This document shows positions 41,217-51,722 of a stretch of 64,000 nucleotides of DNA, in pieces. Positions within the stretch are counted from its first letter, which is position 1. Every line of letters starts with the position of its first letter. The notes under the pieces were generated by a model that saw only the letters and a program-made list of their open reading frames with translations, was not told the origin of the DNA and searched no databases. The position numbers and the translations under genes are program-made. The DNA is from Haemophilus parainfluenzae (GTDB taxonomy: Bacteria > Pseudomonadota > Gammaproteobacteria > Enterobacterales > Pasteurellaceae), in NCBI RefSeq assembly GCF_003253005.1, contig NZ_QEPZ01000001.1, forward strand, positions 372,001 through 436,000, written 5' to 3'.

Positions 41217-41843
41217 TTACATCCAAGCGTTATTACGAATAATCCCCACTGCAATTCCTTCAATTTCAAAATGAGGTTGTTCTTCAAGATTAACAACAAT
41301 CGGCTGAAACTCTTCATTTTCTGCATGCAGATAAATAACTGATCCTTTGCGTTCTAAGCGTTTTACTGTCACTTCATCTTCAATTCGGGCAACAACAATT
41401 TGTCCATTTCGCACATCTTTTGTGCTATGTACGGCAAGAAGATCGCCGTCTAAAATACCGATATCTTTCATGGATTGACCATATACTTTTAATAAAAAGT
41501 CAGCTTGTGGCTTAAACATATTAGCATCAACACGATAGGTACCTTCAATGTGTTGCTCCGCTAAAATAGGTTCCCCTGCTGCCACGCGACCAATGAGCGG
41601 TAAGCCTTCTTCTTCCTCATCATTTGCACTGTCATCAATAATGCGAATACCGCGAGAAGCCCCCGCGACAATTTCAATTGCACCTTTACGAGCAAGTGCT
41701 TTTAAATGTTCTTCCGCCGCATTAGGGGATTTAAAGCCTAATTCACGAGAAATTTCTGCACGAGTTGGCGGCATACCCGTAGTTTCTAAATGGCGCTTTA
41801 AGAGTTCCAGCACTTCTTGTTGTCTGGCAGTTAATGGTCTCAT
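41217..41843 (-). CDS. lexA: LexA repressor of the SOS response
   Basis: 208 residues from ATG 41843; an in-frame GTG two codons earlier overlaps the SD region. Winged-helix domain [18 protein letters not shown]...[24 protein letters not shown], cleavage site RVAAGEP, catalytic Ser in GQSMKDIGI and Lys in EVTVKRLER. Two LexA operators lie just upstream; the nearer overlaps the SD CAGGAG, giving autorepression. Divergent from plsB. Confidence 0.97.
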   Translation of the reverse strand: MRPLTARQQEVLELLKRHLETTGMPPTRAEISRELGFKSPNAAEEHLKALARKGAIEIVAGASRGIRIIDDSANDEEEEGLPLIGRVAAGEPILAEQHIEGTYRVDANMFKPQADFLLKVYGQSMKDIGILDGDLLAVHSTKDVRNGQIVVARIEDEVTVKRLERKGSVIYLHAENEEFQPIVVNLEEQPHFEIEGIAVGIIRNNAWM

Positions 41844-41851
41844 ATACACTC

Positions 41852-41867
41852 CTGTTACTTTATACAG
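41852..41867. promoter_or_regulatory. LexA operator 1
   Basis: CTGTTACTTTATACAG, with perfect CTGT and ACAG ends, overlapping the lexA ribosome binding site. Confidence 0.92.
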
Positions 41868-41872
41868 AACAA

Positions 41873-41888
41873 CTGTTAGTATATACAG
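41873..41888. promoter_or_regulatory. LexA operator 2
   Basis: CTGTTAGTATATACAG, very close to the E. coli SOS box, five bases from operator 1. The tandem arrangement matches autoregulated lexA genes. Confidence 0.94.
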
Positions 41889-42061
41889 AAAGATGACGAT
41901 TGCAACAACTATTTTCTAGCGATAAAAGTGCGGTCAATTTTTTTCATATTTTTGAGTGTTCATCACAAATCTCAAATGTAAATTTTTAGAATTTGACTGG
42001 TCTAATGTGTTAAAATGCCTGACAATACCTAGAAATGTTTAACAAAAAGAGAACGTTAATT

Positions 42062-44518
42062 ATGTCTGGCATCGTAAGTACTTATCGTAAATTATTAGAA
42101 TTACCGCTTTCGGTTTTAGTAAAAAATAATCCAATCCCCGCTCAACCAATTGAAGAGCTTCAACTCAATATCAATCAACCTATTCTTTATGTTTTGCCTT
42201 ACACCTCTCAAACTGACTTCGTCATTTTCCGTCGTAACTGTTTGAGCGTAGGTTTGCCTGATCCAGCTGAAAAGAATGTGATTGATGGCGTAGCATTACC
42301 ACGTTATGTCTATTTAGACGAAGGTCGTCGCTTTTTTAAATCAAAAGGCGCAAAAGATGAAACCGCCAAAGTCTTCAATAAATACTTAGAATTGCATCGT
42401 GATGTTGCTGATTTAGATGTACAACTGATCCCTGTTTCGGTGCTTTGGGGACGTTCACCAGGTAAAGAAGATAAAGCAAGCTTACCGAATCTGCGTTTAT
42501 TGAATGGCATTCAAAAAACCTTTGCGGCAATTTGGTTTGGTCGTGATACTTTTGTGCGTTTTTCTCAAGCGCTTTCTTTGCGTTACATGGTAAATGAACA
42601 TGGTTCTGATGAAAAAATTGCACAAAAACTGGCTCGCGTGGCTAAAATGCACTTTGCTAAACAACGCATTTCCGCGACAGGGCCTCGCTTACCAAACCGC
42701 GAAGCCATGTTTAATAAGCTATTAAATTCTCAAGCAATTCAAAATGCCATTGAAGATGAGGCAAAATCAAAAAATATCAGCCGCGATAAAGCCTATGCTG
42801 AAGCCGAAAAAATTCTTCGTGAAATTGCAGCTAATGTAAGCCATTCCAGCCTTCGTGCGGCAGACCGTTTCTTACGTTGGCTATGGAACAAACTGTATTC
42901 CGGTATTGATGTACAAAATGCGGACCGCGTGCGTAAATTAGCATTAGAAGGACATGAGATTGTTTATGTGCCTTGTCACCGTAGTCACATTGACTATTTA
43001 TTACTTTCTTATGTGCTCTATCACCAAGGTCTTGTACCGCCACATATTGCAGCGGGGATCAACTTAAACTTCTGGCCAGCGGGTCCTTTATTCCGTAGCT
43101 GGGGAGCATTCTTTATTCGCCGTACGTTTAAAGGTAACCGCCTTTACTCTGCAATTTTCCGTGAGTATTTAGGGGAATTATTCCACCGCGGTTATTCCGT
43201 CGAATACTTCATTGAAGGTGGCCGCTCTCGTACAGGTCGCTTGCTTGCACCGAAAACTGGTATGATGTCAATGACGCTACAAGCACTTCAACATAACCAG
43301 ACTCGTCCTATTTCTGTGGTACCTGTGTATATCGGTTATGAGCACGTATTAGAAGTGGACACTTACGCAAAAGAATTACGTGGCGCAGCGAAAGAAAAAG
43401 AAAATGCTGGCTTAGTTTTACGTGTGATTAAAAAATTACGTAATTTAGGTCAAGGTTTTGTGAATTTCGGTGAGCCAATCACGCTTTCCAATTACCTCAA
43501 TCACCATTATCCAGAATGGAAAGAACAACATCATGAAGATAAACCTCACTGGTTTAACCATGCTGTTGGGTCTGTTTCTAATCAAGTGATGGTGAATATT
43601 AATAAAGCTGCTGCAGTTAATGCGATGAATTTAGTAGGAACCGTTCTACTCTCTTCTCGTCAGCGTGCACTTTCTCATGAACAGCTACTAGAACAACTCT
43701 CTAGTTATCAAGAAATGTTAAAAAATGTACCGTATTCTACTGATGTTGTACTGCCAACTGATACACCAAAAGCGATGCTTAACCACGTATTAAGCTTAGA
43801 TCGCGTAGGTGTGTTAGTTGAAAAAGATAACTTTGGGGAAATTATTCGTTTAGAACGTAATTCCGCTGTTCTCATGACGTATTACCGCAATAACATTCAA
43901 CACTTATTTGTGTTGCCTTCACTTGTTGCGAGTATCGTTTTACATTATGAAGCAATCCAAAAAGATTTATTATTGGATGCAGTAAGTAAAATTTATCCAT
44001 TCTTAAAAGGTGAACTCTTCCTTCATTTCACTGAAGAAGAATTAGATACACAAATTAAAGCTATTATTGATGAATTTGCGCGTCAAGAAGTTATTCAACC
44101 CAATGATAATTTCTTATCGATCCACCGCTCTAAAGTGCGTATTTTACAACTTTGGTCTGCGGGTATGCGTGAAATCTTACAACGCTACTACATTACAGTA
44201 AGTATTTTGCGTAGAGATCCTGAAATTGCCCGTGGTTTACTAGAAAAAGAAAGCCAATTAGTGGCACAGCGTCTTTCCGTATTACATGGCATTAACGCAC
44301 CGGAATTCTTCGATAAAGCGGTATTCTCTGCCTTTATTGCTAAATTAAAAGAAGAAGGTTATTTTGATGATGACAAAGAGAAATTACACGAGCTTGCCAC
44401 AATCTTAGAACATTTAATTTCTAGTGAGATTTGCTTAACGATCAATAGCGTGGCAGATAAAGCAGATGAAGTTAAGATTGAAGTAGAAGAAGAGGATAAA
44501 TCAAATAAAGATGAATAA
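42062..44518 (+). CDS. plsB: Glycerol-3-phosphate 1-O-acyltransferase
   Basis: Membrane-associated first enzyme of phospholipid synthesis. 818 residues from ATG 42062, where [21 protein letters not shown] aligns with the E. coli start MSG; ATG 42035 would add nine residues. Catalytic box [13 protein letters not shown] (HxxxxD) near residue 300, [20 protein letters not shown] and [10 protein letters not shown] are the four acyltransferase blocks. Divergent from lexA. Confidence 0.96.
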   Translation: MSGIVSTYRKLLELPLSVLVKNNPIPAQPIEELQLNINQPILYVLPYTSQTDFVIFRRNCLSVGLPDPAEKNVIDGVALPRYVYLDEGRRFFKSKGAKDETAKVFNKYLELHRDVADLDVQLIPVSVLWGRSPGKEDKASLPNLRLLNGIQKTFAAIWFGRDTFVRFSQALSLRYMVNEHGSDEKIAQKLARVAKMHFAKQRISATGPRLPNREAMFNKLLNSQAIQNAIEDEAKSKNISRDKAYAEAEKILREIAANVSHSSLRAADRFLRWLWNKLYSGIDVQNADRVRKLALEGHEIVYVPCHRSHIDYLLLSYVLYHQGLVPPHIAAGINLNFWPAGPLFRSWGAFFIRRTFKGNRLYSAIFREYLGELFHRGYSVEYFIEGGRSRTGRLLAPKTGMMSMTLQALQHNQTRPISVVPVYIGYEHVLEVDTYAKELRGAAKEKENAGLVLRVIKKLRNLGQGFVNFGEPITLSNYLNHHYPEWKEQHHEDKPHWFNHAVGSVSNQVMVNINKAAAVNAMNLVGTVLLSSRQRALSHEQLLEQLSSYQEMLKNVPYSTDVVLPTDTPKAMLNHVLSLDRVGVLVEKDNFGEIIRLERNSAVLMTYYRNNIQHLFVLPSLVASIVLHYEAIQKDLLLDAVSKIYPFLKGELFLHFTEEELDTQIKAIIDEFARQEVIQPNDNFLSIHRSKVRILQLWSAGMREILQRYYITVSILRRDPEIARGLLEKESQLVAQRLSVLHGINAPEFFDKAVFSAFIAKLKEEGYFDDDKEKLHELATILEHLISSEICLTINSVADKADEVKIEVEEEDKSNKDE

Positions 44519-44534
44519 TCTTTAGTGAAATAAC

Positions 44535-44570
44535 AAAAGGGCGTATTGGAGATCCAACACGCCCTTTTCT
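44535..44570 (+). terminator. Terminator of plsB
   Basis: AAAAGGGCGTaTTGG / CCAAcACGCCCTTTT then CTTT; may also act on the convergent transporter gene. Confidence 0.85.
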
Positions 44571-44578
44571 TTATACGA

Positions 44579-45964
44579 TTAATTCAACCAGAAATAATAT
44601 CCTATTGTCGCGATAACCAATATACACACAATATTTAAGATAAACCCAGCTTTAACCATCTCACTTTGGCGGACCTCACCTGTACCAAATACGATAGCAT
44701 TTGGCGGTGTTGCTACCGGCAACATAAATGCACAAGATGCACCTAAACCGATGATTAACGCAAGACCAATTTCTGGCATACCAAGAGATTGTGCAATAGA
44801 AATAAAGATTGGTACTAATAACGCTGCACTCGCCGTATTGGAAGTAAATTCAGTTAAGAAAATAATGAAGGTTGCGACCAATAAACCAATGAGGTAGTAG
44901 TGTTGCCCTTGAACTAAGAATACAATACCGTCAGCTAAAACTTTACTTGCACCAGAATCTTTTAACACCGCACTCAAGGTTAAACCACCACCGAAAAGCA
45001 TCAATACACCCCAGTCAGTGCTTTCTTGAATTTGTTTCCAATTTGCCACACCCGTTGAGCAAATAATGACAGCTGCAAGTAATGCGACCACACTATCAAA
45101 ACTACCGATATTTTTAGCAAGGCCAAATACACCTGAAATCATTGGATTAATATAGCTACTAAATACCCAGCAAAGTGCAATTACAGCAAAAATTACAAGC
45201 GTTAAAATGCGTTGGCCATTCATTTCAATACGCTCAAAATTTTGCTCAAAACGTAAATTAAGTTTTGGTTTAAATACAATGAAAAGCGTACCAACCATTA
45301 ATGGCATCAAAATAATCATAATTGGCAAGCCATACCATAACCAATCTGAGAAAGTTAAATGTAAGTTACTTGCGACGATCGCATTTGGTGGACTACCCAC
45401 TAATGTACCCATACCACCAATACTCGCACTATACGCAATCCCTAATAATACGAAGACATAAGTATTATGTTCTTTTTCTTTATCAAGCTTACTTAAGATC
45501 CCCATGGCTAAAGGTAACATCATGGCTGCTGTTGCTGTATTACTCATCCACATAGAAAGGAAAGCGGTAATTGAGAAAAGATACATGATAGCTACAAATA
45601 AATTACCACGGGCCATCGCCATAATTTTATTGGCTATCATTTTATCGAGCTTTTGCATATGCAAAGCAGTAGCTAAAGCGAACCCACCAAAAAATAAGAA
45701 AATGGTTGGATCGGCAAAAGCCACTAAAGCTTGTTTAGTTGTCACCAAATCAAGTGCAATCGCAAGCAATGGCACCAATAGAGCGGTAACTGTTACATGT
45801 AATGCTTCAGTTAACCAAAGGATTGCTACCAAAGCTAATAATGCTAAACCTGCATTTTCCTTAGGTGCAAAAGGTAAGGCTTTAAGTAAAATAAAAAAAC
45901 AGGCTATCGCTAGCAGAAAGATAATCCCACTTTTATAATTTTTTGTTGTGTTTGTTTCGTTCAT
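44579..45964 (-). CDS. DASS (SLC13) family sodium-coupled dicarboxylate transporter
   Basis: 461 residues from ATG 45964 (GGAGGG six bases upstream). About 11-12 membrane segments with two re-entrant hairpins carrying the duplicated SNT motifs: MSNTATAAMMLPLA near residue 140 and TSNTASAALLVP near 375, the sodium and carboxylate sites in the VcINDY structure. Length matches VcINDY. Succinate, fumarate or malate uptake is likely and would feed frdABCD, but the substrate is inferred. Confidence 0.9.
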   Translation of the reverse strand: MNETNTTKNYKSGIIFLLAIACFFILLKALPFAPKENAGLALLALVAILWLTEALHVTVTALLVPLLAIALDLVTTKQALVAFADPTIFLFFGGFALATALHMQKLDKMIANKIMAMARGNLFVAIMYLFSITAFLSMWMSNTATAAMMLPLAMGILSKLDKEKEHNTYVFVLLGIAYSASIGGMGTLVGSPPNAIVASNLHLTFSDWLWYGLPIMIILMPLMVGTLFIVFKPKLNLRFEQNFERIEMNGQRILTLVIFAVIALCWVFSSYINPMISGVFGLAKNIGSFDSVVALLAAVIICSTGVANWKQIQESTDWGVLMLFGGGLTLSAVLKDSGASKVLADGIVFLVQGQHYYLIGLLVATFIIFLTEFTSNTASAALLVPIFISIAQSLGMPEIGLALIIGLGASCAFMLPVATPPNAIVFGTGEVRQSEMVKAGFILNIVCILVIATIGYYFWLN

Positions 45965-46073
45965 GAGTCCCTCCAAACTGATTACAAATGAACTATTTGC
46001 GATGTTAAATGAATGTTACAAACTTTCAACTAACAAATATCTAAAATGTGATCTTGTTCAAAAAAATTTTAAC

Positions 46074-46110
46074 AAAAAAAGTGCGGTTATTTCTAACCAC
46101 ACTTAAAAAA
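46074..46110 (-). terminator. Degenerate inverted USS after rraA
   Basis: AAGTGCGGTTA / TAACCACACTT with one mismatch; the left half is a perfect USS core, the right half a decayed one. Confidence 0.65.
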
Positions 46111-46128
46111 GAATTAATAACTTCACAC

Positions 46129-46629
46129 CTATTCTTCTTCCAAATCACCTAAATCTAATGCTTCTTGTGAAAGAATAATGCCTGTTAAATCCGCATAAAT
46201 ATAATCTTCAGGGAAGAACGTCACACCACCAAAATTGACTGGAAGATCACTTTCACCATGATTATTTTCATCTGCGCCAACTGGAATTGGTGCAAGCGCA
46301 TGAATACCAATATCAATATTTTCAAGCTGTTGAATTTGACGCACGGCACCATAAACAATAATACCCGCCCATTCATTATCTGCCGCAAGTTGTGCAAGCT
46401 CTGCATCAATTAAAGCACGGCGTACTGCGCCACCACCATCAACGACAAGTACTCTGCCGTTACCATTTTCTTCAAGAATCTCGGCAATTAATCCATTATT
46501 TTCAAAACATTTTACTGTCGTCACTTTGCCGTAGAAATTGCTGACGCCACCAAAACTAGAAAAAATTGGTTCAACCACATCCACTTGATCAGCATAAATA
46601 TCACAAAGTTCTGAAGTATCGATATACAT
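46129..46629 (-). CDS. rraA: Ribonuclease E activity regulator RraA
   Basis: Trimeric protein that binds RNase E and inhibits mRNA decay. 166 residues, [28 protein letters not shown], with [22 protein letters not shown]. Lies 45 bases downstream of menA on the same strand, the menA-rraA order known from E. coli. Confidence 0.96.
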   Translation of the reverse strand: MYIDTSELCDIYADQVDVVEPIFSSFGGVSNFYGKVTTVKCFENNGLIAEILEENGNGRVLVVDGGGAVRRALIDAELAQLAADNEWAGIIVYGAVRQIQQLENIDIGIHALAPIPVGADENNHGESDLPVNFGGVTFFPEDYIYADLTGIILSQEALDLGDLEEE

Positions 46630-46674
46630 AATGTACCCCTTGTCGGTAAAATTTTTTCTCTAGTATAAGCCGAT

Positions 46675-47586
46675 TTAGCCGATAAGCAAGCCTAAACTAA
46701 ACAAGATATTGATAAATAAAGAAATCATTGACATCTGTGCTAACATCGGACGTAATACTGCAGGCTCTTTGCTACGATAAACAAATAAGGCATGTTTTAA
46801 TAACAATGGAAATGCTAATAAAAATAAGAAATGCCAAGGACTAAATGCTGTTGATGCCGCAAATAGCACATAACATAAAGCCGCGACACTTAATAAAACA
46901 CAATGATAAATACGTCCTTTCTTCGGGCCAATACGCACAACCAGGGTATTTTTCCCTACTTTCGCATCTTGCTCAATATCACGTAAATTATTGATATTTA
47001 AAACGGCTGTTGCTAATAAACCTGAGCCTAACGCAGGTAAAGTAATTAAGCTATCAATGCTGTGAGTTTGTAGATAATAAGTTCCACCTACCCCCAATAA
47101 ACCAAAAAATAGCAACACTGACAGATCACCTAAACCTAAATAACCATAAGGTTTAGCACCCACGGTATAAGTAATGGCAGCAATAATAGCAAGAATACCC
47201 AAACCTGCAAAGGCCAATAAATCAGTAAGACTTTGATATGCGATACCAATTAAGAATGCACCTGAGAAAAATGCTCCCACCGCCATTAAAATTAAGCCCC
47301 ATTTAAGCTCATTCGCAGAAATTGCACCTTGCTGAATACCACGTAAAGGCCCAATACGTTCTTCGGTATCTGAGCCTTTTTGATGATCGCCGTAATCGTT
47401 AGCAAAGTTGGAAAGTACTTGCAATAAAATAGTAGTGAGCAAGCAAAGTAACATCACGGTAAGATTAAAACTTTCTTTATCCGCCCAATATGCCAATGCT
47501 GAGCCAGTAAAAATAGAAGCTAATGCCAAAGGCAAGGTTTTTGGGCGAGCGGTTTCCCACCACATTTTCAATTTATGATTTGTCAT
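46675..47586 (-). CDS. menA: 1,4-dihydroxy-2-naphthoate octaprenyltransferase
   Basis: UbiA-type membrane prenyltransferase making demethylmenaquinone. About 303 residues from ATG 47586. [17 protein letters not shown], the Asp-rich [24 protein letters not shown] and [20 protein letters not shown] are the prenyl diphosphate sites; eight to nine membrane helices. An in-frame GTG at 47601 lies within a USS and neither start has a good SD, so the start is not certain. Supplies the quinone for Frd. Confidence 0.93.
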   Translation of the reverse strand: MTNHKLKMWWETARPKTLPLALASIFTGSALAYWADKESFNLTVMLLCLLTTILLQVLSNFANDYGDHQKGSDTEERIGPLRGIQQGAISANELKWGLILMAVGAFFSGAFLIGIAYQSLTDLLAFAGLGILAIIAAITYTVGAKPYGYLGLGDLSVLLFFGLLGVGGTYYLQTHSIDSLITLPALGSGLLATAVLNINNLRDIEQDAKVGKNTLVVRIGPKKGRIYHCVLLSVAALCYVLFAASTAFSPWHFLFLLAFPLLLKHALFVYRSKEPAVLRPMLAQMSMISLFINILFSLGLLIG

Positions 47587-47647
47587 TTTTTTTGACCGCA
47601 CTTTTGATTACAATAAAGGGCGTATTCTACACGGAAATTGCCTTTTT

Positions 47648-48385
47648 ATGAATGATTTAACACTGACTCTTCACCCAATTGCGGTGATTCACACGCCTTA
47701 CAAAGAAAAATTCTCGGTGCCACGCCAGCCTGATTTAGTACAAGATGGCATTGGTATTGTGGAACTGCTACCTCCCTATAATTCACCAGAGGCTGTGCGA
47801 GGATTAGAGCAATTTAGCCATCTTTGGCTTATTTTCCAATTCGACAAAATACCCCATGGGAAATGGCAATCCACTGTTCGCCCCCCTCGTTTAGGCGGCA
47901 ATCAACGTGTCGGTGTATTTGCTTCACGCGCTACGCATCGCCCAAACCCGCTAGGCTTATCCAAAGTTGAATTACGCCAAGTGGAATGTATTCATGGACG
48001 TGTTTTTCTGCATTTAGGCTCCGTGGATCTTGTCGATGGTACACCTATTTTTGATATTAAGCCTTATATTGCCTATGCTGATAGTGAACCTGATGCAAAG
48101 TCAAGTTTTGCGCAAGAAAAACCACCTGCAAAATTAAACGTAGAATTTACAGAAATCGCCCAAAGTGCGGTTGAAAAATATCACAAAAACCGACCGCACT
48201 TAGCAAGATTCATTATGGAAGTGATCGTACAAGATCCCCGCCCGGCTTATCAACAAGGTAAAGAAACCGATCGTATTTACGGTATTAGTCTGTACGAATT
48301 TAATATTAAATGGCGTATTAAAGCGGGGACAACAGACTGTGTCGAAATTCTCGATATCCAAAAATTAAAAGAACAAAAAAGCTGA
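47648..48385 (+). CDS. trmO: tRNA (N6-threonylcarbamoyladenosine(37)-N6)-methyltransferase TrmO
   Basis: Methylates t6A37 of tRNA-Thr using SAM. 245 residues; formerly TsaA/Yae[19 protein letters not shown], the RPPRLGG and [21 protein letters not shown] motifs are those of the UPF0066/TrmO beta-barrel. Divergent from menA. Two USS cores, one in each orientation, sit inside its C-terminal half. Confidence 0.95.
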   Translation: MNDLTLTLHPIAVIHTPYKEKFSVPRQPDLVQDGIGIVELLPPYNSPEAVRGLEQFSHLWLIFQFDKIPHGKWQSTVRPPRLGGNQRVGVFASRATHRPNPLGLSKVELRQVECIHGRVFLHLGSVDLVDGTPIFDIKPYIAYADSEPDAKSSFAQEKPPAKLNVEFTEIAQSAVEKYHKNRPHLARFIMEVIVQDPRPAYQQGKETDRIYGISLYEFNIKWRIKAGTTDCVEILDIQKLKEQKS

Positions 48386-48406
48386 CTTTCGTCAGCTTTC
48401 TTTTTA
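48375..48406 (+). terminator. Terminator of trmO
   Basis: AAAGCTGAC / GTCAGCTTT with TTTC loop; the stem overlaps the last codons and stop of trmO. Confidence 0.85.
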
Positions 48407-48421
48407 TCGTTTTAATTCTGT

Positions 48422-49468
48422 CTAATCTGGCAATGCATTCAGCACAGCTTTGACGAGCGTTGCCAATGGAATAGCGAAAAATACGCCCCAGAACCCCCAT
48501 AATCCGCCGAAAATCAGCACCGAAATAATGATTACTAAAGGATGTAAATTAACGACTTCAGAGAATAAATACGGTACTAACAGGTTTCCATCTAGAAGTT
48601 GACTCACCGAAAAGGCCACAATTAAATACCAAAACGTTGGAGAAATGCCAAACTGGAACATGGCGACTAAAGCAACGGGAATCGTCACCAATACCGCACC
48701 AATATAAGGAACTAACACAGAAAGACCAACGGCAACAGAAAGTAATAACGGATAATTTAAACCAAAGCTTAAAAAGATAATATAAGTCACCACGCCAACA
48801 ATCAAAATCTCCAACAACTTGCCATGAATATAATTCGCAATTTGTTGCTGCATTTCATTCCATACTTTAGAGGCTAAAAGACGGTTTTTAGGCAAAAATC
48901 GGCTTACACTCGCAAGAAGTTCGCTTTTATCTTTCAGCATAAAGAACATCATTAATGGCACTAAAAATGCATAGATACCCAGTGATACAAGGTTCATTAA
49001 TGAAGTAATCGACAATTTCACCGCAGATTCACCAAAGCCTAAAATCTTCGCTCGAGCCGCACTAAAAAAGGTATCAATCATGGTGTAATCGATGAGTTCA
49101 GGATAATGCTCAGGAAGGGCTAACAACCATTCATGTAATTTATTGAACATGGCCGGCAAATCGCTTAATAAGGAAATCGTTTGATTCCATAGTGTTGGTA
49201 CAAGCCCGAAGAAAATCAATAACGCCAAGGTTAGAAAGCCACCAAAAATAATTAACGTGGCGAGCATTCGAGGAAATTTTAATTTTGTCGTCAGGAAATT
49301 AATCGGCATTTCCAATAAATATGCTAATACAATGGCAATCAGCAACGGAGCGATTAAATCACTAAAGAAATAAATTGCAATAAAGCCAAACAACAAAATG
49401 GCAAGTAGCCCCATCGCCTGCGGATCGCTGAAGCGGCGACTATACCAATTTTTTAGCATTTCAAACAT
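48422..49468 (-). CDS. perM: AI-2E family transporter, PerM-like
   Basis: 348 residues and about eight membrane segments of the AI-2E/TqsA/PerM superfamily. The pattern [23 protein letters not shown] near the N-terminus and [20 protein letters not shown] near residue 255 are family hallmarks. In E. coli perM lies by the arsC-like yfgD and by bcp, and the same genes flank it here, which supports PerM over TqsA or YdiK. Substrate is unknown. Confidence 0.82.
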   Translation of the reverse strand: MFEMLKNWYSRRFSDPQAMGLLAILLFGFIAIYFFSDLIAPLLIAIVLAYLLEMPINFLTTKLKFPRMLATLIIFGGFLTLALLIFFGLVPTLWNQTISLLSDLPAMFNKLHEWLLALPEHYPELIDYTMIDTFFSAARAKILGFGESAVKLSITSLMNLVSLGIYAFLVPLMMFFMLKDKSELLASVSRFLPKNRLLASKVWNEMQQQIANYIHGKLLEILIVGVVTYIIFLSFGLNYPLLLSVAVGLSVLVPYIGAVLVTIPVALVAMFQFGISPTFWYLIVAFSVSQLLDGNLLVPYLFSEVVNLHPLVIIISVLIFGGLWGFWGVFFAIPLATLVKAVLNALPD

Positions 49469-49562
49469 AAAGTCTTCCTAAACAAGTATTTTTTGTCATT
49501 ATAAGTTAAAATTTAAATCAATCCTATATCCACTCATTCAACATAAAATAGAAGGAAACGTT

Positions 49563-49913
49563 ATGTCTGTTAAGATTTATCATAATCCACGTTGCTCAAA
49601 AAGCCGTGAAACCTTAGCTTTATTAGAAGAAAAAGGCATTCAACCAACGATTGAACTTTACTTGCAACAACACTACTCTGTTGAAGCATTGCAGCAACTG
49701 GCTAATAAATTAGGATTAGATGATGTCAGAAAAATGATGCGTACCAAAGATGAGCTTTATCAATCATTAGGGTTAGATAATCCTGCATTAACTAAGGATG
49801 AGTTATTAAAAGCCATCAGTGAAAATTCAGCCCTATTAGAACGCCCGATTGTGGTAAAAGGTGAAAAAGCTAAAATTGGACGACCGCCTGAAAGCGTACT
49901 CGCCATTTTGTAA
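49563..49913 (+). CDS. ArsC family reductase, YfgD-like
   Basis: 116 residues with the glutaredoxin-like arsenate reductase motif [18 protein letters not shown] (Cys12) and C-terminal [20 protein letters not shown], with the Arg residues that bind arsenate. It is not in an ars operon; relatives in this genomic spot (YfgD) are of unproven arsenate activity. Confidence 0.88.
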   Translation: MSVKIYHNPRCSKSRETLALLEEKGIQPTIELYLQQHYSVEALQQLANKLGLDDVRKMMRTKDELYQSLGLDNPALTKDELLKAISENSALLERPIVVKGEKAKIGRPPESVLAIL

Positions 49914-49935
49914 TTCTATTCATTTTCGCTATAAT
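49908..49935 (+). promoter_or_regulatory. Candidate arfA promoter
   Basis: TTGTAA (49908-49913), 16-base spacer, perfect TATAAT (49930-49935). The predicted start near 49942 falls at the beginning of the hairpin that follows. Confidence 0.55.
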
Positions 49936-49938
49936 AAC

Positions 49939-49968
49939 TTGCCGTGAAACACTTCACGGCAATTTTTT
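49939..49968 (+). terminator. Terminator hairpin between the arsC-like gene and arfA
   Basis: TTGCCGTGAA / TTCACGGCAA with a four-base loop then TTTTTT, ending ten bases before the arfA ATG. It ends the arsC-like transcript and may also form the 5' tip of the arfA mRNA. Confidence 0.8.
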
Positions 49969-49978
49969 AGAGGTAAAT

Positions 49979-50233
49979 ATGACAAAAAAAACAAAAAGTG
50001 CGGTTGAAAATCAGCCCATTTATCAACACGCCAAAGGAGTCGTGAAAGATAATGCTTTGATTGCACTATTACACGACAAATTATTCCGCCAACGCGTTGA
50101 GAAAAAACGTAAAGGCAAAGGCAGTTACCAACGCAAAGCAAAATATGCGAGCAATTGGTTTGAAAAGCCCGATGATAAAGTTTTTAATTTCAGAAATTTT
50201 ATCATCGGGTTTTTCGTTTCAATTTCAGTATAA
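49979..50233 (+). CDS. arfA: Alternative ribosome-rescue factor A, with in-frame terminator
   Basis: Recruits RF2 to ribosomes stalled on mRNAs without a stop codon, backing up tmRNA. 84 codons; the core [39 protein letters not shown] is very close to E. coli ArfA. From codon 64 the DNA forms a terminator hairpin followed by T5 (50168-50214), so most transcripts should end before the stop codon. tmRNA would then tag and destroy the product, and active shortened ArfA (about 70-77 residues) would accumulate only when tmRNA fails. The hydrophobic end [12 protein letters not shown] is the part removed. A USS lies in codons 6-10. Confidence 0.93.
   Translation: MTKKTKSAVENQPIYQHAKGVVKDNALIALLHDKLFRQRVEKKRKGKGSYQRKAKYASNWFEKPDDKVFNFRNFIIGFFVSISV
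50168..50214 (+). terminator. Intrinsic terminator inside the arfA reading frame
   Basis: CCCGATGATAAA (50168-50179) pairs perfectly with TTTATCATCGGG (50198-50209), followed by TTTTT. It produces a non-stop arfA mRNA. Confidence 0.9.
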
Positions 50234-50258
50234 AAAATAACAAACAGAGGAAGTCTAT

Positions 50259-50555
50259 ATGTCAATCAAAACAGAAGTTTTATTTAACAATACTTGGAAT
50301 GTCCGTATCAGTGACCCTGGTGAAGAAGGTGCTCAAAGCCACTTTTTTGAAACCATTTATCTCACGCTCACGGCTTATTTTGAGGGCGAAAATGTGCGTT
50401 ATGAATTTGTGCGTAAAGTAGAAGATCAAGTAAAAATCAAACGCTCATTTACAGAATTAAGCGAGTTATTCAAGTTCTTGGGAGATTATTTGGACCCAGT
50501 TTCACTCGGTAACCTCGGCGTAAAAATAGGTAACTTAGGCGTGAAAGCTGAATAA
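50259..50555 (+). CDS. Small conserved protein of unknown function
   Basis: 98 residues, MSIKTEVLFNNTWNVRIS at the start, acidic centre (SDPGEEGAQSHFFETIYLTLTAYFEGENVRYEF) and an odd C-terminus with a repeat GNLGVKIGNLGVK. No signal peptide, membrane helix or known catalytic motif. SD GAGGAAG precedes the ATG. It starts 25 bases after the arfA stop, downstream of the in-gene terminator, so it depends on readthrough or on an own promoter I cannot see. Likely real by codon use; function not recognised. Confidence 0.7.
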   Translation: MSIKTEVLFNNTWNVRISDPGEEGAQSHFFETIYLTLTAYFEGENVRYEFVRKVEDQVKIKRSFTELSELFKFLGDYLDPVSLGNLGVKIGNLGVKAE

Positions 50556-50567
50556 ATTTTTTCTAAT

Positions 50568-50600
50568 AAAAAAGTGCGGTCAAATTGATCTGCACTTTTT
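50568..50600. terminator. Decayed inverted USS between the small gene and bamC
   Basis: AAAAAGTGCGGTC / GATCTGCACTTTTT with mismatches in the right arm; lies between convergent genes. Confidence 0.6.
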
Positions 50601-50618
50601 ATTTCTCAACTTATTATA

Positions 50619-51620
50619 TTATTGTGCAAGTAACACACCTAGCGCGGAATAGAGGGATTGAACTGCTTCATTTGATAATGCCTTGCCATCTTCATCAGTG
50701 ATGACGACCGCACTTTGTTTACCCACTGCGGAGATTTGCATTTGGTAAACACCTTTTTCTAGATTAGGCGGATTCACACCTAAACGTAGCCACTCTTGTT
50801 TATCCAATGGTTTATATTTTAACTCGCGATAACCACGGCCAGTAGATTCCGATGTGGCTTTAAAGCCTAATTTCGGTAAAACCGAACCTAAACGTTGCCA
50901 TGCTTGATCAAAACTTGCATCCATACCCAATGCCATTCTACCGTTCATATCAGTAATTAAACCTGATTGGAAAGGTCCTGCCGAGGCATTATTTAAATCT
51001 TGTTGTTGCTTGTTATAAGCGTTAGTAAGCGCAGCAACAAAACGATTTAAACGATCTGATGCATAACGCTGTTTATCTGCTTGATTTGGTGTGTAAATCA
51101 CACCATCACGACGCATTTGTTCGACAGAAACAGCCAACGCACTCGCATCTTGCGCTGTAACTTGTTCAATTTTATAACGGATCTCTGTATTGGCTTTATC
51201 ATCTGCACGACCTGTTGGCGCCCAGTCACTGATTAATTCTCCACCATTTAAAGTCGAATTTGTGCCTTCTTCTTTCAATAAGCGCTCAATTTGTTTGAGG
51301 TTATAAAGTTCCGCTTGTGCATCCGTATAAACAATCAATGCACGTTCGCCATCAAATTGTGTTAAAGAATTTTTAATAATCGCTAATGGGGTTGAAGGCG
51401 GACGAATATCCACGCGTTCTTTTTTCGCATTAAGCTGAGGAAGTTCATAAGTCGGATCAGCTTGCGGTAATGTTACACCACCACTTGCTAAAGGAGAAAA
51501 GCTCGGTATTTCACGATCAGAATTTTGATAAGTGTCATTAGCCGTCTGCATTTTTTCCACGCTGTTTGAACACGCCGATAACAATGCTGCCGAGACTAAA
51601 CTCAGTACGATTTTTTTCAT
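50619..51620 (-). CDS. bamC: Outer-membrane assembly lipoprotein BamC
   Basis: Component of the BAM complex that inserts beta-barrels. 333 residues. Lipoprotein signal ends LLSAC with Cys17; a flexible N-terminal segment (about 18-80) that binds BamD in E. coli; then two helix-grip domains (about 95-210 and 225-330). Downstream of dapA on the same strand, the dapA-bamC order of E. coli. Confidence 0.94.
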   Translation of the reverse strand: MKKIVLSLVSAALLSACSNSVEKMQTANDTYQNSDREIPSFSPLASGGVTLPQADPTYELPQLNAKKERVDIRPPSTPLAIIKNSLTQFDGERALIVYTDAQAELYNLKQIERLLKEEGTNSTLNGGELISDWAPTGRADDKANTEIRYKIEQVTAQDASALAVSVEQMRRDGVIYTPNQADKQRYASDRLNRFVAALTNAYNKQQQDLNNASAGPFQSGLITDMNGRMALGMDASFDQAWQRLGSVLPKLGFKATSESTGRGYRELKYKPLDKQEWLRLGVNPPNLEKGVYQMQISAVGKQSAVVITDEDGKALSNEAVQSLYSALGVLLAQ

Positions 51621-51722
51621 TCCTTAAATCCTTTCAATAAAAAATAATTAGAATAATGACCGCTCTTTGACAAATAAAAAAGCCGAAAGTTTAAAGGGCT
51701 GTAAAAACAACCCTTTAATTCA

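Noticed and set aside
44579..46128. DASS transporter as part of a citrate fermentation cluster
   Set aside because: No citrate lyase or two-component genes are near; neighbours are plsB and rraA-menA.
51679..51720. Terminator after dapA
   Set aside because: A TTAAAGGG/CCCTTTAA pairing exists but the T-run is separated from it, and dapA-bamC may be one transcript, so I left it out.
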